Of a stretch of 64,000 nucleotides of DNA, positions 1 to 8,230 are shown piece by piece. The stretch's first letter is position 1; the number at the start of each line of letters is the position of its first letter. The stretch lies in contig CAJTOJ010000010.1 of the NCBI GenBank assembly GCA_910577665.1, positions 49,812-113,811 on the forward strand. The letters run 5' to 3'. A model generated the notes under the pieces. The model was not told the origin of the DNA. It searched no databases and saw only the letters and a list, made by a program, of their open reading frames with translations. This DNA comes from an uncultured Acetatifactor sp. Its GTDB lineage: Bacteria; Bacillota; Clostridia; Lachnospirales; Lachnospiraceae. A program made the position numbers and the translations under genes.

Positions 1-1
1 G

Positions 2-193
2 GTGGTGGACTGCGATGAGATCCTCTACATGCAGGACGGCATGATCCTGGAGCGGGGAAGCTTTGAAGAACTGATGGCTCTTGACGGGCATTTTGCAGCG
101 ATCTACCGGATCCAGGAGACCCAGGAAGGTGCAGTGAATTTTGATGCACTGGCAGAGGCAGAGAAGGAAGCGAAAGCAGGCGTGGGAGTGTAG
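2..193 (+). CDS. ABC exporter subunit, C-terminal end (partial)
   Basis: The window opens inside this gene; only the last 63 codons are present. The fragment resembles the tail of an ABC exporter nucleotide-binding domain after the Walker B and H-loop: 'DEILYMQDG' followed by 'ERGSFEELM' is the usual 'drIlvl.dG.ive.Gth.eLm' segment, and it ends in a charged tail. It lies 2 bases before the next ABC exporter gene, so the two probably encode the halves of a heterodimeric exporter. The substrate cannot be inferred. The true start is outside the window. Confidence 0.85.
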   Translation: MVDCDEILYMQDGMILERGSFEELMALDGHFAAIYRIQETQEGAVNFDALAEAEKEAKAGVGV

Positions 194-195
194 AT

Positions 196-1968
196 ATGGC
201 CAAGAGGAATACCTATTTTCAAGATGAGGTAATTGAACGGAAGATTGATATCAAGCAGTTGGCCCGGGTGGTCAGGTATGCGTTTCCCTACAGGCAGTTT
301 TTCTTCCTGGTGGCAGCCCTGATGGTACTGGCTTCCCTGCTTGCCATGGTGACGCCCCTGCTGCTGAAGCAGGTCATCAATGTGGCGGTACCTTCGGAAG
401 ATTTCAAGATGCTGGCATTCCTGATTGCGGGTATGGCGGCACTGGCCTTGACGGAAATCGGCATCAATTTTGCCCACCAGCGCATCATGGGAAGGGTGGG
501 ACATGACATCATTGCCAATGTGAGGAGGGATGTGTTCTACAAGCTCCAGGAACTGCCCTTTGACTATTTTGATTCCAGACCCAATGGCAAGGTAGTGGTG
601 CGGGTGACGGAATATGTGAATGACCTGGCGAACTTTTTCACCAACCATCTGCTGATGCTTCTGTCTTATGCGGCGAAACTGCTGATTGTCACCTTTTTCA
701 TGCTGGGTTTAAGCCCGCAACTCACAGGGGTGGTGTATGCCATTGTGCTGCCCATGGTGACGATCATCTTCCTGCTGCGATACTCCATCAGGAAGCTATT
801 CTCTGCCCACAGGGCCAAGGTTTCCAACCGAACGGCTTTCCTGATCGAGACCATCATGGGGGAGAAGATTGTTAAGAGTTACAACCGTAAGGAGAGTAGT
901 GAGAAGATCTACCAGGAGGTACACCAGGCCAGTGTGGACCAGTTCATGAAGATTGTTCACCGGGGGGAACTGAATACGCCCATTGTGGAGACTTTTTGGA
1001 ATATCGGAACAACAGCCCTCTATGGTACGGCACTGTATCTGATCCTAAATGGCAGTTCCACCATGAATGCGGGAATCGTGGTGGCTTTTACCAGTTATAT
1101 GACCCAGTTCAGCGGTCCCCTGACCCAGCTGGCCCAGATCATCCAGCAGCTTGCCCAGGTCAGTTCGAACCTGGAGCGTGTCTTCGACACCATTGACTAT
1201 CCTGTCTCCATCCAGGACCAGGCAGACTGCAAGGAACTGGAACATGTCGCGGGGGCGGTTGATTTCAATGATGTGACCTTTGCCTATGATGAGGGAGTGA
1301 ACATCCTGGAGCATTTCGACCTGCATGTGAAGCCCGGGGAGACCATTGCCCTGGTAGGCCCCACAGGGGCGGGCAAGACAACGGTGATCAACATGCTGAC
1401 CCGCTTCTATGATGTGAAAGCAGGAAGTGTTACCATAGATGGAACCAATGTGAAGGAGGTATCCCTGTCTTCCCTGCGCAGGGAAGTGGGCGTGCTGATG
1501 CAGGAACCTTTCATCTTCAAAGGAACGATTCTGGAAAACATCCGCTATGGCAGGATAGATGCCACTGACGAGGAGTGCATCGCAGCAGCAAAGACCATTT
1601 TCGCGGACGAGTTTATTCAGAAGCTCCCGGACGGATACGGGCATGTGCTGGAGGAGAGGGGCCTGGGGCTTTCCGCTGGGGAGAGGCAGCTTCTGAGCTT
1701 TGCCAGGATTATCCTGAAGAATCCTTCTGTGATCATCCTGGATGAGGCTACCAGTTCCATTGACACAGAGACAGAGGCACTGATCCAGCAGGCTCTGGCC
1801 GTGATCCTGAAGGAGAAAACGGCGTTCATGGTGGCCCACAGACTATCCACCATCCGCAGTGCAGACCGTATCCTGTATATCTCCAACAAGGGGATTGCGG
1901 AGCAGGGCAGCCATGAGGAACTGATGGAGAAGAAGGGATTGTACTATGCGTTGAACCAGAAGGCGTGA
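196..1968 (+). CDS. ABC exporter half-transporter (membrane domain fused to ATPase)
   Basis: A 590-residue protein with the standard exporter architecture. Residues about 35-310 hold six hydrophobic segments (ABC membrane type 1), followed by a nucleotide-binding domain. Visible ATPase motifs are Walker A 'GPTGAGKTT', Q-loop 'LMQEPFIF', signature 'LSAGERQ', Walker B 'VIILDEAT' and H-loop 'MVAHRLST'. It acts in the cytoplasmic membrane, coupling ATP hydrolysis to export of a lipid, drug or peptide. The ATG lies 2 bases after the preceding ABC gene's stop, with GGGAGTG as a plausible ribosome site, so the two are co-translated. In heterodimers one ATPase site is often degenerate; the site visible here looks intact. 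The substrate is unknown. Confidence 0.93.
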   Translation: MAKRNTYFQDEVIERKIDIKQLARVVRYAFPYRQFFFLVAALMVLASLLAMVTPLLLKQVINVAVPSEDFKMLAFLIAGMAALALTEIGINFAHQRIMGRVGHDIIANVRRDVFYKLQELPFDYFDSRPNGKVVVRVTEYVNDLANFFTNHLLMLLSYAAKLLIVTFFMLGLSPQLTGVVYAIVLPMVTIIFLLRYSIRKLFSAHRAKVSNRTAFLIETIMGEKIVKSYNRKESSEKIYQEVHQASVDQFMKIVHRGELNTPIVETFWNIGTTALYGTALYLILNGSSTMNAGIVVAFTSYMTQFSGPLTQLAQIIQQLAQVSSNLERVFDTIDYPVSIQDQADCKELEHVAGAVDFNDVTFAYDEGVNILEHFDLHVKPGETIALVGPTGAGKTTVINMLTRFYDVKAGSVTIDGTNVKEVSLSSLRREVGVLMQEPFIFKGTILENIRYGRIDATDEECIAAAKTIFADEFIQKLPDGYGHVLEERGLGLSAGERQLLSFARIILKNPSVIILDEATSSIDTETEALIQQALAVILKEKTAFMVAHRLSTIRSADRILYISNKGIAEQGSHEELMEKKGLYYALNQKA

Positions 1969-2082
1969 GGATAACAGTCAACAGCCCTGCTGCAAATAGC
2001 GGGGTATCTGGTCTACGCTCCGCTTCGGTCCGTCCTATACAAGCGCCGCCAGCGCTGCGGTCCATTGCCCGCAGGAACCATG

Positions 2083-2112
2083 AAGGCCCCCGGTGGTATC
2101 CGGAGGCCTTTT
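2083..2112 (+). terminator. Rho-independent terminator after ABC exporter
   Basis: An 11-bp stem with one mismatch (arms 2083-2093 and 2100-2110) and a 6-base loop is followed by T residues. It lies between the convergent ABC exporter and ankyrin genes, so it may serve both strands. The rest of 1969-2130 holds nothing else recognisable. Confidence 0.7.
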
Positions 2113-2130
2113 CCTGTGTTCCATATCACC

Positions 2131-4200
2131 CTACCGGATATCCGCCATCAGTTCCAGAACCGTGTCATACCCTTTCTCCACGGCGATCTGCACGGGAGTT
2201 CTGCCATGGTTGTCAGGACGGTTGTAATCGGCACCTTTCCGAATCAAGAAGCGGGCCACGTCAACGTTGCCGTATAGGAGGCTATAATGCAGGGCCGTAT
2301 TTCCCTGGTTATCTGCCAGGTTCACATCGGCACCAGCCTTGAGCAGTTCCTTGACGGTATCCTTATGACAGATGAGGTCTGTATGGAGCAGCAGGGCAGA
2401 GCGGCCGCCCTGGTCGGTGGCATTGACATGCACTCCCCTGTCCAGGAACAGGGGGAGCAGTCCTATGACTGTGTTGATGTCCAGGTACTGGAGCAGCATC
2501 AAGGGTGTCTTTCCGTCCTCACGGGCCAGGTCCAGATGCTTTAGGGCTTGTAGGATTTCGGCCCGCCTGGCTGGCTCCAGGGATTTGTTGCAGGTCGTCT
2601 TACGCAGTGCCACGTGGGCAGGGGTCTCCCCGGCGGCATTCTGCAGGGTGTCATCTGCGCCTGCTTCCATAAGCAGCTTTACCACATCCCCATGGCCATG
2701 GATACAGGCTTCATGAAGGGGCGTGGTGCCTGCCTCCGCGGGCATGTCTTCCGTCAGGTTGATGTCCACGCCTTTTTCAAGCATCACACGCAGCATATCG
2801 GTGTGGCCGTGTATGGCAGCCATATGTATGGCGGCCTTGCCGCCCTGGTCAGTCTGTTCCATGGACTCCCGGGAGAAAAGCCTGGCAGCTTCTTCGAAGA
2901 AACTGTCATATTTCCGGAATATGGCATTGGGTCTTTCCCTGGAGGCAACCAGGTAGGCTGGGGTACGTCCCTTGATGACGCTGGTGTCCATGTCCACTCC
3001 CAGGGTCAGCATCCTGCGGATGGCTCCGGTGCCGTAGCTGATGCCCAGACATTCGTCCCGCAGGCAGGTTACACTGCCATGGAAATGGATAGGGGCAGTG
3101 AAATCCAGTCCTTCCTTCTGACAGACATCCAGCACCCGGTAAGATTTGTCGGACACCAGGGCATTGTGCAGGATACCGGTGATATACCCCAGTTCGTCAT
3201 CATCATCCGGATCTATCTGCCGGATCAGCTTTTCCGTCAGGTACAGTGCCAGAGTGATACCGTCCGGCTCCTCCTCTGAGGCCATGCCGAAAGCATTGCT
3301 GGTGATGCGGCTCAGTTCCGACAGGGGCAGGGGCCTGGTGTCCGGGGAGGACGCCCCGTGGTCTGCCAGGGCCATGCACAGTCCCTCATTGTTCCAGCCT
3401 GAGACCTGCTGGAAGGGGGTGGTGCCTTCCCGGTCCGGCACGTTTACCAGTTCCGGGCAATGTGTCATCAGTTGCAGGGCAGCAGTGATATGATTGTTTT
3501 TGAGGGCAAGCAGGAGCAAGGTGTTGCCGTTATCGTCCATATAGCTGGTATCTGCCCCTTTTTCCAGGAAAAGTTCTGTCAAGGTGTAGGAATAGCTGGA
3601 ATGGCTGGAGGAACAGAGCATACATACCAGGGGCGTGAAGCCTTCCTCGTCCTTCTGGTTCACATCTATATCCAGCAGACGGGCAATGGAAGCTCGCTGG
3701 GCCATACTTTTGGTGGTACAAGAGTAGGAAGTCGCCAGTTCCGGAATCCTGGCGCCAGCCAGGAAATGGTAGGCATTCCTGCCGTGGCTGTCACAGCGGG
3801 CAGGGTCGGCCCCCTGGTCCAGCAGGAGCGTGGCCATAGACAGGTTCCCACGGCAGCAGGAGAGTAGGAAGGGGGTGAGGCCGTATCCCTTGTGGTCCGG
3901 CTGGTTCACATCCTCCTGGGTGAGGGTGCCCCTTTGGAAGATCTCCTTCAGGATGTCATGGAAACTATGCCACACCAGCAGATGTAGGAGGGTAAGGCCG
4001 TAGCTGCCCACGGGTGCCAGCAGCATATCCCTGCTGCATGTGGCCAGACAGGCTTCTGACTCCTGTACTACCTCGGGCTTGAGAATGTCATACCGATAGG
4101 TACTGTCTTCAAAGGAATCTTCCCACCAGGGGATAAATTTGCTTCGGTTTACCTGCTGGCTGGATGTGACCAGCAGGTCTGTGAGTTCTTGTAGGTTCAT
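2131..4200 (-). CDS. Ankyrin-repeat protein
   Basis: A 689-residue protein made largely of ankyrin repeats. Clear units include 'GTTPLHEACIHGHGDVVKLL', 'GKAAIHMAAIHGHTDMLRVM' and 'GNTALHYSLLYGNVDVARFL', and less regular ones run through the middle. There is no signal peptide or membrane segment, so it should be cytoplasmic and act by protein-protein contact; no enzymatic domain is visible. The ATG is preceded by AAGGAGGCACCT, which fixes the start. It is monocistronic between a convergent ABC exporter and the divergent carB. Ankyrin proteins in free-living gut bacteria have no uniform function; roles in stress protection or as immunity or scaffold proteins are only possibilities here. Confidence 0.9.
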   Translation of the reverse strand: MNLQELTDLLVTSSQQVNRSKFIPWWEDSFEDSTYRYDILKPEVVQESEACLATCSRDMLLAPVGSYGLTLLHLLVWHSFHDILKEIFQRGTLTQEDVNQPDHKGYGLTPFLLSCCRGNLSMATLLLDQGADPARCDSHGRNAYHFLAGARIPELATSYSCTTKSMAQRASIARLLDIDVNQKDEEGFTPLVCMLCSSSHSSYSYTLTELFLEKGADTSYMDDNGNTLLLLALKNNHITAALQLMTHCPELVNVPDREGTTPFQQVSGWNNEGLCMALADHGASSPDTRPLPLSELSRITSNAFGMASEEEPDGITLALYLTEKLIRQIDPDDDDELGYITGILHNALVSDKSYRVLDVCQKEGLDFTAPIHFHGSVTCLRDECLGISYGTGAIRRMLTLGVDMDTSVIKGRTPAYLVASRERPNAIFRKYDSFFEEAARLFSRESMEQTDQGGKAAIHMAAIHGHTDMLRVMLEKGVDINLTEDMPAEAGTTPLHEACIHGHGDVVKLLMEAGADDTLQNAAGETPAHVALRKTTCNKSLEPARRAEILQALKHLDLAREDGKTPLMLLQYLDINTVIGLLPLFLDRGVHVNATDQGGRSALLLHTDLICHKDTVKELLKAGADVNLADNQGNTALHYSLLYGNVDVARFLIRKGADYNRPDNHGRTPVQIAVEKGYDTVLELMADIR

Positions 4201-4393
4201 AGGTGCCTCCTTGGGTGGGGATTCCCGGAGTGGGAAGCTGTCCCCGTATCTATAAATATAACCGGCTTCCGGTGCCCTGGCATAGGAAGCCAGCGTGTGA
4301 CCTGCCCGTGTTTCTTATTATACCATGTCTGTTCCGGGAATGACAGATTATAATAGGACGGTAGGAAAACTTATAGGTGCATAGATATTTCTT

Positions 4394-4422
4394 TTGTAAA
4401 ACGGGCAAAGTCATGCTATAAT
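4394..4422 (+). promoter_or_regulatory. Probable sigma-A promoter of carB
   Basis: TTGTAA at 4394-4399, a 17-base spacer and TATAAT at 4417-4422 lie about 100 bases before the carB ATG. The divergent ankyrin gene starts at 4200, so this is the natural carB promoter. Confidence 0.7.
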
Positions 4423-4459
4423 ATGGAAGCGAAAAGGAGAGCTTCAATCATGGGACCCA

Positions 4460-4479
4460 TGTGCGCCGGGATGCGCACA
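4460..4479 (+). promoter_or_regulatory. Hairpin in carB leader
   Basis: A 7-bp stem with a 6-base loop (TGTGCGC / GCGCACA) sits in the roughly 100-base 5' leader. No T-run follows and I see no PyrR-type attenuator, so its role, if any, is unknown. Confidence 0.35.
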
Positions 4480-4525
4480 ATCCTTCTGTTACAGAGTGAT
4501 TGATACAGAATGAGGAGGTTACAAT

Positions 4526-7500
4526 ATGCCACAGAGAACTGATATCCATAAAGTATTGATCATAGGCTCTGGCCCCATTATCATCGGCCAGGCCTGTGAA
4601 TTCGACTATTCCGGCACCCAGGCCTGTAAGGCACTGAAGAAGCTGGGATATGAGATCGTGCTGGTGAATTCCAACCCGGCCACCATTATGACCGATCCGG
4701 AGACGGCAGATGTCACCTATATCGAGCCGCTGAACAAGGAGCGGCTGGAGCAGATCATTGCCAAGGAGAGGCCGGATGCGCTGCTGCCTAACCTGGGTGG
4801 CCAGTCGGGCTTAAACCTGTGCGCGGAGCTGGCAGGCGCAGGGATTCTGGACAAGTACCAGGTGAAGGTCATCGGGGTACAGGTGGATGCCATTGAGCGG
4901 GGAGAGGACCGGATCGAGTTCAAGAAGGCTATGAACGCCTTAGGAATAGAGATGGCCAGGAGTGAAGTGGCCTACACAGTGGAGGAAGCTCTTGGGATTG
5001 CGGATAAGCTGGGGTATCCTGTGGTACTGCGTCCGGCCTATACCATGGGCGGCGCCGGGGGCGGACTGGTGTATAACAGGGATGAACTGCGCACTGTCTG
5101 TACCAGGGGACTCCAGGCTTCCCTGGTGGGACAGGTTCTTGTGGAGGAGTCTATCCTGGGATGGGAGGAACTGGAACTGGAAGTGGTGCGGGATGCGGAC
5201 GGCAATATGATCACAGTCTGCTTCATTGAGAACATTGATCCTCTGGGGGTTCATACAGGGGATTCCTTCTGTGCAGCTCCCATGCTCACCATATCAGAGG
5301 AACTCCAGAAGAGACTTCAGAGTCAGGCTTATGCCATCGTGGAATCTGTGCAGGTCATCGGCGGCACCAATGTACAGTTTGCCCATGACCCTGTCAGTGA
5401 CCGGATCATTGTCATAGAGATCAATCCCAGGACTTCCCGTTCCTCGGCGCTGGCCTCCAAGGCCACAGGCTTTCCCATCGCCCTGGTCAGTGCCATGCTG
5501 GCTGCGGGGCTGACTTTGAAGGATATCCCCTGCGGAAAATACGGCACACTGGACAAGTATGTACCAGACGGCGATTATGTGGTCATCAAATTCGCACGCT
5601 GGGCCTTTGAGAAATTCAAGGGTGTGGAAGATAAACTGGGTACCCAGATGCGTGCCGTGGGCGAAGTCATGAGTATCGGCAAGAATTACAAGGAAGCTTT
5701 TCAGAAAGCCATCCGCTCTCTGGAGACAGGGCGTTATGGCCTGGGGCAGATCCCGAAGCTGGAGGAGAATTCCAGACAGCAGCTTCTCAGGATGCTGCTT
5801 ACTCCATCCAGCGAGCGCCATTTTATTATGTATGAAGCGCTGAAAAAGGGTGCCACCATAGAAGAGATCAATGAAATTACACATGTTAAGAAATGGTTTA
5901 TCGAACAAATGAAGGAGCTGGTGGAGGAAGAGGTTGCCCTGCTTAAATGTAAGGGGGGACTTCCATCCGATGAGCAGCTGGCCAGGGCTAAGAGGGACGG
6001 ATTCTCTGACAAATACTTAAGCATCCTGCTGGGGATTCCGGAGCAGGAGATCCGGGAGCGCAGGACCTTCCTGGGAGTGGAGGAGGCCTGGGAAGGCGTC
6101 CATGTAAGCGGTACCCAGGACAGTGCCTATTATTTCTCCACATACAATGCCCCGGACAAGAACCCTGTCCGCACAGACCGGCCCAAGGTCATGATCCTGG
6201 GAGGCGGGCCCAACCGCATTGGCCAGGGTATTGAATTCGACTATTGCTGTGTACATGCATCCCTGGCGCTGAAAAAGCTGGGATTTGAAACCATCATTGT
6301 GAACTGTAACCCGGAGACCGTGTCCACGGACTATGATACTTCGGACAAGCTGTATTTTGAACCATTGACCCTGGAGGATGTGCTGAGTATCTATAAAAAA
6401 GAACAGCCGGTAGGGGTTATCGCGCAGTTCGGGGGGCAGACACCTTTGAACCTGGCAGCAGACCTGGAGAAAAACGGCGTGCGCATTCTGGGCACGGCAC
6501 CTTCTGTCATTGACCTGGCGGAAGACAGGGATCTGTTCCGGGCTATGATGGATAAGCTGGATATTCCCATGCCGGAATCCGGCATGGCTACCACAGTGGA
6601 GGAAGCCCTGGAAATCGCCCACCGGATCGGCTATCCAGTGATGGTGCGTCCCTCCTATGTGCTGGGAGGCCGGGGCATGGAGGTGGTGTATCACGATGGA
6701 AGCCTTACAGATTATATGAAGGCAGCGGTGGGGGTGACGCCGGATCGGCCCATTCTCATCGACCGTTTCTTAAATCATGCTGTTGAGTGCGAGGCAGATG
6801 CCATCAGTGACGGTATCCACGCCTTTGTACCTGCGGTGATGGAGCACATTGAGCTGGCAGGAATCCACTCTGGGGACTCCGCCTGTATCATCCCCTCCAG
6901 GCATATTTCCAAGGAAAATGTGGCAACCATCAAGGAGTATACCCGGAAGATTGCCGAGGAGATGCATGTGTGTGGACTGATGAACATGCAGTATGCCATT
7001 GAGAATGACAAGGTGTATGTTTTGGAGGCCAATCCCAGGGCTTCCCGCACGGTGCCCCTGGTGTCCAAGGTCTGCAATATCCGCATGGTACCCCTGGCCA
7101 CGGAGATCATCACTGGGCAGATCACGGGGAGACCTTCCCCGGTACCCGACCTAAAGGAGCAACAGATTCCCTATTATGGGGTAAAAGAAGCGGTGTTCCC
7201 CTTCAATATGTTTCCGGAGGTAGATCCGGTTCTGGGACCGGAGATGCGTTCCACCGGCGAGGTGCTGGGCCTGTCCACGTCCGTGGGAGAAGCCTTTTTC
7301 AAGGCCCAGGAGGCTACCCAGACAAAGCTTCCCCTGGGAGGCACGGTGCTGATCAGTGTCAACCGCAGGGACAAGGCGGAGGTGGTGGAAGTGGGACAGG
7401 CTTTCCAGGAGGCAGGGTTCAAGATCCTGGCTACCGGCAGCACCTGTGCCTTGTTGCAGGAAGCAGGCATTGAAGTGACTCTGGTGAAGAAGCTCTACGA

Positions 7501-7750
7501 AGGCAGGCCGAATCTGTTGGATCTGATTACCAACGGGGAGATCGACTTGATCATCAATTCTCCTGTGGGAGATGACAGCGAGTACGATGACAGCTACCTT
7601 AGGAAAGCCGCCATCAAGGCCAAGATTCCGTATATGACCACGATCGCTGCAGCCAGGGCCACCGCGGAGGGAATCCTCCAGGTGCAGAAGACCGGTGGCG
7701 GCGAGGTGCATTCCCTGCAGAAGCTCCATGGCTTGATCCAGGATAAGTAG
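4526..7750 (+). CDS. carB: Carbamoyl-phosphate synthase large subunit
   Basis: A 1074-residue protein of the full family length. It makes carbamoyl phosphate from bicarbonate, ATP and glutamine-derived ammonia for pyrimidine and arginine synthesis. The two homologous halves are evident: 'IGSGPIIIGQACEFDYSGTQ' near residue 12 and its counterpart 'LGGGPNRIGQGIEFDYCCV' near 562, each opening an ATP-grasp synthetase module. 'GGTNVQFAHDP' and 'EINPRTSRSSALASKATGFP' mark the first ATP-grasp domain, and the MGS-like allosteric domain fills about the last 130 residues. ATG 4526 is preceded by GAGGAGGTTACAAT. Unusually, the small glutaminase subunit gene carA is not adjacent on either side, so it must lie elsewhere or be separately expressed. 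Confidence 0.98.
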   Translation: MPQRTDIHKVLIIGSGPIIIGQACEFDYSGTQACKALKKLGYEIVLVNSNPATIMTDPETADVTYIEPLNKERLEQIIAKERPDALLPNLGGQSGLNLCAELAGAGILDKYQVKVIGVQVDAIERGEDRIEFKKAMNALGIEMARSEVAYTVEEALGIADKLGYPVVLRPAYTMGGAGGGLVYNRDELRTVCTRGLQASLVGQVLVEESILGWEELELEVVRDADGNMITVCFIENIDPLGVHTGDSFCAAPMLTISEELQKRLQSQAYAIVESVQVIGGTNVQFAHDPVSDRIIVIEINPRTSRSSALASKATGFPIALVSAMLAAGLTLKDIPCGKYGTLDKYVPDGDYVVIKFARWAFEKFKGVEDKLGTQMRAVGEVMSIGKNYKEAFQKAIRSLETGRYGLGQIPKLEENSRQQLLRMLLTPSSERHFIMYEALKKGATIEEINEITHVKKWFIEQMKELVEEEVALLKCKGGLPSDEQLARAKRDGFSDKYLSILLGIPEQEIRERRTFLGVEEAWEGVHVSGTQDSAYYFSTYNAPDKNPVRTDRPKVMILGGGPNRIGQGIEFDYCCVHASLALKKLGFETIIVNCNPETVSTDYDTSDKLYFEPLTLEDVLSIYKKEQPVGVIAQFGGQTPLNLAADLEKNGVRILGTAPSVIDLAEDRDLFRAMMDKLDIPMPESGMATTVEEALEIAHRIGYPVMVRPSYVLGGRGMEVVYHDGSLTDYMKAAVGVTPDRPILIDRFLNHAVECEADAISDGIHAFVPAVMEHIELAGIHSGDSACIIPSRHISKENVATIKEYTRKIAEEMHVCGLMNMQYAIENDKVYVLEANPRASRTVPLVSKVCNIRMVPLATEIITGQITGRPSPVPDLKEQQIPYYGVKEAVFPFNMFPEVDPVLGPEMRSTGEVLGLSTSVGEAFFKAQEATQTKLPLGGTVLISVNRRDKAEVVEVGQAFQEAGFKILATGSTCALLQEAGIEVTLVKKLYEGRPNLLDLITNGEIDLIINSPVGDDSEYDDSYLRKAAIKAKIPYMTTIAAARATAEGILQVQKTGGGEVHSLQKLHGLIQDK

Positions 7751-7931
7751 GAATCGGCTCCTTTCGGCAGCATATTCCTTGATGTGTGCGTCTGATCCGG
7801 GACAAGCAGCAAGCAGGAACCAGGGTAAGCAGGAAGGACGGACTGGGTGAGAACTGGCACGACTGGACAAAGCCAGACTTAAATCGAGCCGGATACCAGA
7901 ATTAACAAGAACCACCATAAAAGAACATAAG

Positions 7932-7977
7932 AATACCCGGCGGATTGCTTTTGTATGGCATATCCGCCGGGTATTTG
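7932..7977 (+). terminator. Terminator after carB, possibly bidirectional
   Basis: A 13-bp perfect stem (7933-7945 with 7962-7974) encloses a 16-base loop, with TTT on the right and an A-rich run on the left. It lies in the 480-base gap 7751-8230. The only other things seen in that gap are the promoter at 8117 and the next gene's leader. Confidence 0.6.
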
Positions 7978-8116
7978 ACTTATCATTTACTATATAGACC
8001 GGATAGTGCTGGCCGGATGGCGACCTACACGGCCTGTATTGTGCCGAAAAAGGAGTAAAGATTCTATGCTTTGTTTCTATGGATAGTATAGCATATAAAA
8101 TGTGGAATCTCAAGAC

Positions 8117-8145
8117 TTGATATGCTGTTTTTCACATGCTACACT
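8117..8145 (+). promoter_or_regulatory. Probable promoter of the helD-like gene
   Basis: TTGATA at 8117-8122, a 17-base spacer and TACACT at 8140-8145 lie about 85 bases before the chosen ATG. Confidence 0.5.
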
Positions 8146-8230
8146 GGGAAAACATAATAGTCTGGCAGTATGACTGGATTGTTTGGAAAACGCCGGACAC
8201 AAAGGGGCAGACTGGGAAAGGGGAGCGGCT

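Noticed and set aside
1045..1839. 264-codon minus-strand frame
   Set aside because: Antisense shadow of the ABC exporter ATPase domain, which has all its motifs on the plus strand.
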